DNA of 9,808 nt, taken from contig JANJUT010000199.1 in the NCBI GenBank assembly GCA_024710445.1, positions 1 through 9,808 of the forward strand. The letters run 5' to 3'. Below the pieces are notes generated by a model. The model saw only the letters and a program-made list of their open reading frames with translations, was not told where the DNA came from and ran no database searches. The first letter of the stretch is position 1; each line of letters starts with the position of its first letter. The translations under genes and the position numbers were made by a program. Shown piece by piece: positions 7,149 to 9,808 of this stretch. Source of the stretch: Thiobacillus sp. (GTDB lineage Bacteria > Pseudomonadota > Gammaproteobacteria > Burkholderiales > Thiobacillaceae).

Positions 7149-8174
7149 TCAATGGAAGAGATAACCATACGGCGTCTGCATCATGCCGCCGACGACAACG
7201 ATCCAGACGATGGTGATGGGGATGAACACCTTCCAGCCCAGGCGCATGATCTGGTCGTAGCGGTAGCGCGGGAAGGTGGCGCGGAACCACAGGAACAGGA
7301 ACAGCACGAAGCCGGTCTTCAAGAGCCACCAGACGATGCCGTCAGGCAGGAAAGTCACCGGCGACAGCCAGCCGCCGAGGAACATCAGCGTGGTCAGTGC
7401 GGCAACCAGAATCATGTTGGCGTATTCGGCGAGGAAGAACACGGCGAACGCCATGCCGGAATATTCGACATGAAAGCCGGCAACGATTTCGGATTCACCC
7501 TCGGCGACGTCAAACGGCAAGCGATTGGTTTCGGCCACGCCGGCAACCAGGTACACCACGAACAGCGGGAACAGCGGCCAGATATACCACTGATGCAGGC
7601 CACCCGACTGCCCCTGCACGATATCGATAATGTTCAATGACTGCGACGCCATCAGCACGCCGACCAGTGCAAAACCCATGGCAATTTCATAGGACACGAT
7701 CTGCGCCGCCGAGCGCATGGCGCCAAGGAAGGCGTATTTGGAGTTGGACGCCCAGCCCGCGATGATGACACCGTAGACGCCCATCGAGGTGATCGCCATC
7801 ACGTACAGCAGCCCCGCATTGATATTGGAAAGCACCAGCGTATCGGTAAACGGGATCACCGCCCATGCGGCCAGCGCGGGCGCGATCACCAGGATCGGCC
7901 CGAGGATGAACAGCCCCTTGTTGGCACCGGAAGGAATGATGATTTCCTTCATCAGCAACTTGAGGCCATCGGCAATCGGCTGCAGCAGCCCCTGGAAACC
8001 GACGCGGTTCGGGCCGATACGCACCTGCATCCAGCCGATGATCTTGCGCTCGGCATAGGTCAGATACGCCACGCCCAGCATCAATGGCACCACGATCGTC
8101 ATGATCTTGATCAGTGTCCAGACGACCGTTTGAATGACGGCCCAATCCAGGTTTTGCATGAGTCCGGCCTCCAT
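7149..8174 (-). CDS. nuoH: NADH-quinone oxidoreductase subunit H (quinone-chamber subunit)
   Basis: This membrane subunit is homologous to ND1; it forms the quinone entry channel at the joint of the two arms. It has 341 residues and eight or nine membrane segments. Conserved features include [10 protein letters not shown] (41-50), [20 protein letters not shown] (51-70), E163 in SYEIAMGF, the acidic loop [20 protein letters not shown] (214-233) that lines the E-channel, and [18 protein letters not shown] (297-314) at the quinone side. The ATG at 8174 overlaps the nuoG stop (TGATG) and has GGAG at 8183-8186 with an 8-nt spacer. A second in-frame ATG at 8159 (MQNLDWAV) has its own GGAGG 8 nt upstream, made by the first codons, so a start five residues later is possible. 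Confidence 0.98.
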   Translation of the reverse strand: MEAGLMQNLDWAVIQTVVWTLIKIMTIVVPLMLGVAYLTYAERKIIGWMQVRIGPNRVGFQGLLQPIADGLKLLMKEIIIPSGANKGLFILGPILVIAPALAAWAVIPFTDTLVLSNINAGLLYVMAITSMGVYGVIIAGWASNSKYAFLGAMRSAAQIVSYEIAMGFALVGVLMASQSLNIIDIVQGQSGGLHQWYIWPLFPLFVVYLVAGVAETNRLPFDVAEGESEIVAGFHVEYSGMAFAVFFLAEYANMILVAALTTLMFLGGWLSPVTFLPDGIVWWLLKTGFVLFLFLWFRATFPRYRYDQIMRLGWKVFIPITIVWIVVVGGMMQTPYGYLFH

Positions 8175-9808
8175 CAGACGGGCTCCGCCGTGATTGCGCC
8201 GAACATCGGACCCAGACTCGCCGTCAGCGGGTGACCGCAGGGAATTCGCACACAGTTGTCGGGCAGCAGATCATCGCGCTCGACTTTCAGGGTCAATGCC
8301 CGGGTGGTCTGGCGCACCGATACGCGGCCGTTTTCCTTCAGTCCGAGCCTGGCAATCAGATCGCCATGCATCCGCGCCACGGGCAGTGCCGCGTCCAGCG
8401 TCAGCTGCAACGAAGGCGCACGGCGCACCACGGCATCGGTTTGATAAATCGGCACCTCGGCCACGCGCTCCAGACCATTGACAGCCTGTGGCGGCACCAC
8501 TGCCACGTTGCTGACCTCGTTGGTGAGGAAGGCCTGCACCGAGCCGACCGGCGTTTCGCCCAGCGCATCGCGCAATACTTCCCTGGAATCGTTGTGATCG
8601 AAGCCGGCCAGCCCCAGCAGGTTGCCCAGCACACGCAACACCTTCCACGCCGGTCGCGCCTCGCCGAGCGGTTTCACCACGGCATTGAAGCTCTGCACCC
8701 GGCCTTCGGTATTGATGAACGTCCCCGAGGTTTCCGTCCACGGCGCAATCGGCAGCAGCACATCGGCGTAGTCGAGCGACTTGCCCTTGTAAGGCGACAT
8801 CAGCACGACCAGTTCAGCTGCGTCGATGCTGGCCATGGCCGTCACCGGATCGTGCGTATCAAGTTCAGCCTCAACGCCCAGCATCAGATAGGCGCGTAAG
8901 GGCTGAGCCAGCATCTGCCGGGCATTCAGGCCCTTGATGGCGGGTTGCCCCAGGGGGCCAGCGCCCGGCACCGCACCGACGGCTACGGCGCCGACACTGT
9001 TGGCCGCCTCGCCCAGCACACCAAAACTTGCCCCTGCAAGCCGGGCCACTTCCTGCGCCAGCACATGGATTTGCGAATAGCTCGGATGGTGCTGGGCCAT
9101 ATTGCCGAGGAAGACCGCACGCGTTTCGCCGCCGGCCAGGCTCTCAGCCATCTTGCGGGCGATGTCGTCGACCACGCCGCCATCCGCAAAATATGGCGCA
9201 ACCCGGTCCGGAACGGGCAGATTCTTCATTTCGGCCAGGGCACGGCACACCCCCGCCAGTGCCGTAGCAAGCTGCGACGGCGCGACGATGCGCTTGGCGT
9301 GCACCTTGCCAAGGAATTCATCCTCGGCTGCATTGATCAGGTTGAGTTGACCATTCCAGCGCACCGATTCACGGATGCGATGCGCCATCAACGGATGGTC
9401 CTTGCGCAGGTTGGAACCCACCACCAGCATACGGTTCAGCCGCGACATGTAGGTCACCGGCATGCCCAGCCAGAACCCGCCATGCGTATTGGCGTCGAGC
9501 GAAAAATCGGACTGCCGCAAACGATGGTCGACGTTGCCGCTGCCCAGGCCACGCATCAGCTTCTGCAGCAGGAAAAGCTCTTCAGCCGGGCGATGCGGAG
9601 TGGTCAGGGCACCGATCTGGTCGGCCGGGAGCGCTTTCAGCTTGTCGGCGACAAATTCAAGCGCAGTCTGCCAGCTGGTTTCAACCCATTGCCCGTCCTG
9701 CTTGATCATCGGCTCGGTCAGGCGCTCGGCCGTATTCAGGCCTTCGTAGGAATAACGGTCGCGATCAGCCAGCCAGCATTCATTCACATCCTCGTTCTCG
9801 CGTGGCAC
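8174..9808 (-). CDS. nuoG: NADH-quinone oxidoreductase subunit G, C-terminal 544 residues (5' end outside window)
   Basis: NuoG is the largest peripheral-arm subunit. Its N-terminal part, which holds the N1b, N4 and N5 clusters, lies outside the window. The fragment begins inside the gene at [20 protein letters not shown], the start of the molybdopterin-oxidoreductase-like domain; the GTG at the edge is an internal codon. That domain covers about residues 10-400, with [21 protein letters not shown] Rossmann segments (124-140) and [20 protein letters not shown] (348-367). A beta-barrel C-terminal domain follows (about 460-544, [17 protein letters not shown]). In complex I this domain is a non-catalytic relic that binds no molybdenum cofactor. 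The position matching the fourth Cys ligand of cluster N7 in E. coli (LCDR) is Ala14 here (LADR), so N7 is probably absent, as in most complex I. The stop shares one base with the nuoH start. Confidence 0.97.
   Translation of the reverse strand: MPRENEDVNECWLADRDRYSYEGLNTAERLTEPMIKQDGQWVETSWQTALEFVADKLKALPADQIGALTTPHRPAEELFLLQKLMRGLGSGNVDHRLRQSDFSLDANTHGGFWLGMPVTYMSRLNRMLVVGSNLRKDHPLMAHRIRESVRWNGQLNLINAAEDEFLGKVHAKRIVAPSQLATALAGVCRALAEMKNLPVPDRVAPYFADGGVVDDIARKMAESLAGGETRAVFLGNMAQHHPSYSQIHVLAQEVARLAGASFGVLGEAANSVGAVAVGAVPGAGPLGQPAIKGLNARQMLAQPLRAYLMLGVEAELDTHDPVTAMASIDAAELVVLMSPYKGKSLDYADVLLPIAPWTETSGTFINTEGRVQSFNAVVKPLGEARPAWKVLRVLGNLLGLAGFDHNDSREVLRDALGETPVGSVQAFLTNEVSNVAVVPPQAVNGLERVAEVPIYQTDAVVRRAPSLQLTLDAALPVARMHGDLIARLGLKENGRVSVRQTTRALTLKVERDDLLPDNCVRIPCGHPLTASLGPMFGAITAEPV
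8183..8186 (-). promoter_or_regulatory. Shine-Dalgarno sequence of nuoH inside nuoG
   Basis: GGAG on the transcript, 8 nt before the ATG at 8174 and inside the last codons of nuoG. Together with the TGATG overlap it supports the first ATG as a real start and tight coupling of the two genes. Confidence 0.55.

Noticed and set aside
7142..7168. An earlier nuoI start at 7168 overlapping nuoH
   Set aside because: It would add nine residues that homologues lack; the ATG at 7141 gives the usual length and lies just after the nuoH stop.
1..9808. Mobile elements, CRISPR arrays, tRNA or rRNA genes
   Set aside because: Nothing resembling an integrase or transposase, spaced repeats, or structural RNA was seen; almost all bases belong to the nuo genes.

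Overview
The window is the distal two-thirds of a nuo operon, which encodes the proton-pumping NADH:quinone oxidoreductase (respiratory complex I). All genes lie on the minus strand, so transcription runs from position 9808 towards position 1. The order in transcription is nuoG (5' end outside the window), nuoH, nuoI, nuoJ, nuoK, nuoL, nuoM, nuoN, a DUF2818 small membrane protein, and an S4-domain (YbcJ-like) RNA-binding protein that runs off the left edge. Moderately high GC, the sequence of NuoI, and DUF2818 directly after nuoN all point to a betaproteobacterium. A member of the Nitrosomonadales or a related lineage is a guess only.

Layout from right to left: 9808-8174 is the C-terminal 544 residues of NuoG, part of the peripheral electron-transfer arm. 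8174-7149 is NuoH, which forms the quinone-chamber subunit. 7141-6653 is NuoI, which carries clusters N6a and N6b. 6640-2149 holds NuoJ, NuoK, NuoL and NuoM, and 2138-684 holds NuoN. These five, with NuoH, form most of the membrane arm; the three antiporter-like pumps are L, M and N. 536-234 is DUF2818 and 215-1 is the S4 protein.

Genes from nuoG to nuoN are packed with 1-nt TGATG overlaps (nuoG/nuoH, nuoK/nuoL) or gaps of about 7-12 nt, which suggests translational coupling. There are two exceptions. A 61-nt leader before nuoK holds four tandem 7-bp units and a small hairpin that covers the nuoK Shine-Dalgarno sequence. A 147-nt gap separates nuoN from DUF2818, and I see no convincing terminator or promoter in it.

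Every complex I subunit is intact, and the pump residues known from the family (Glu and Lys in TM5, TM7/8 and TM12 of L, M and N; two Glu in NuoK) are in place. This is a conserved housekeeping locus. I found no undescribed system. The points most worth a second look are the nuoK leader and the nuo-linked DUF2818 gene.
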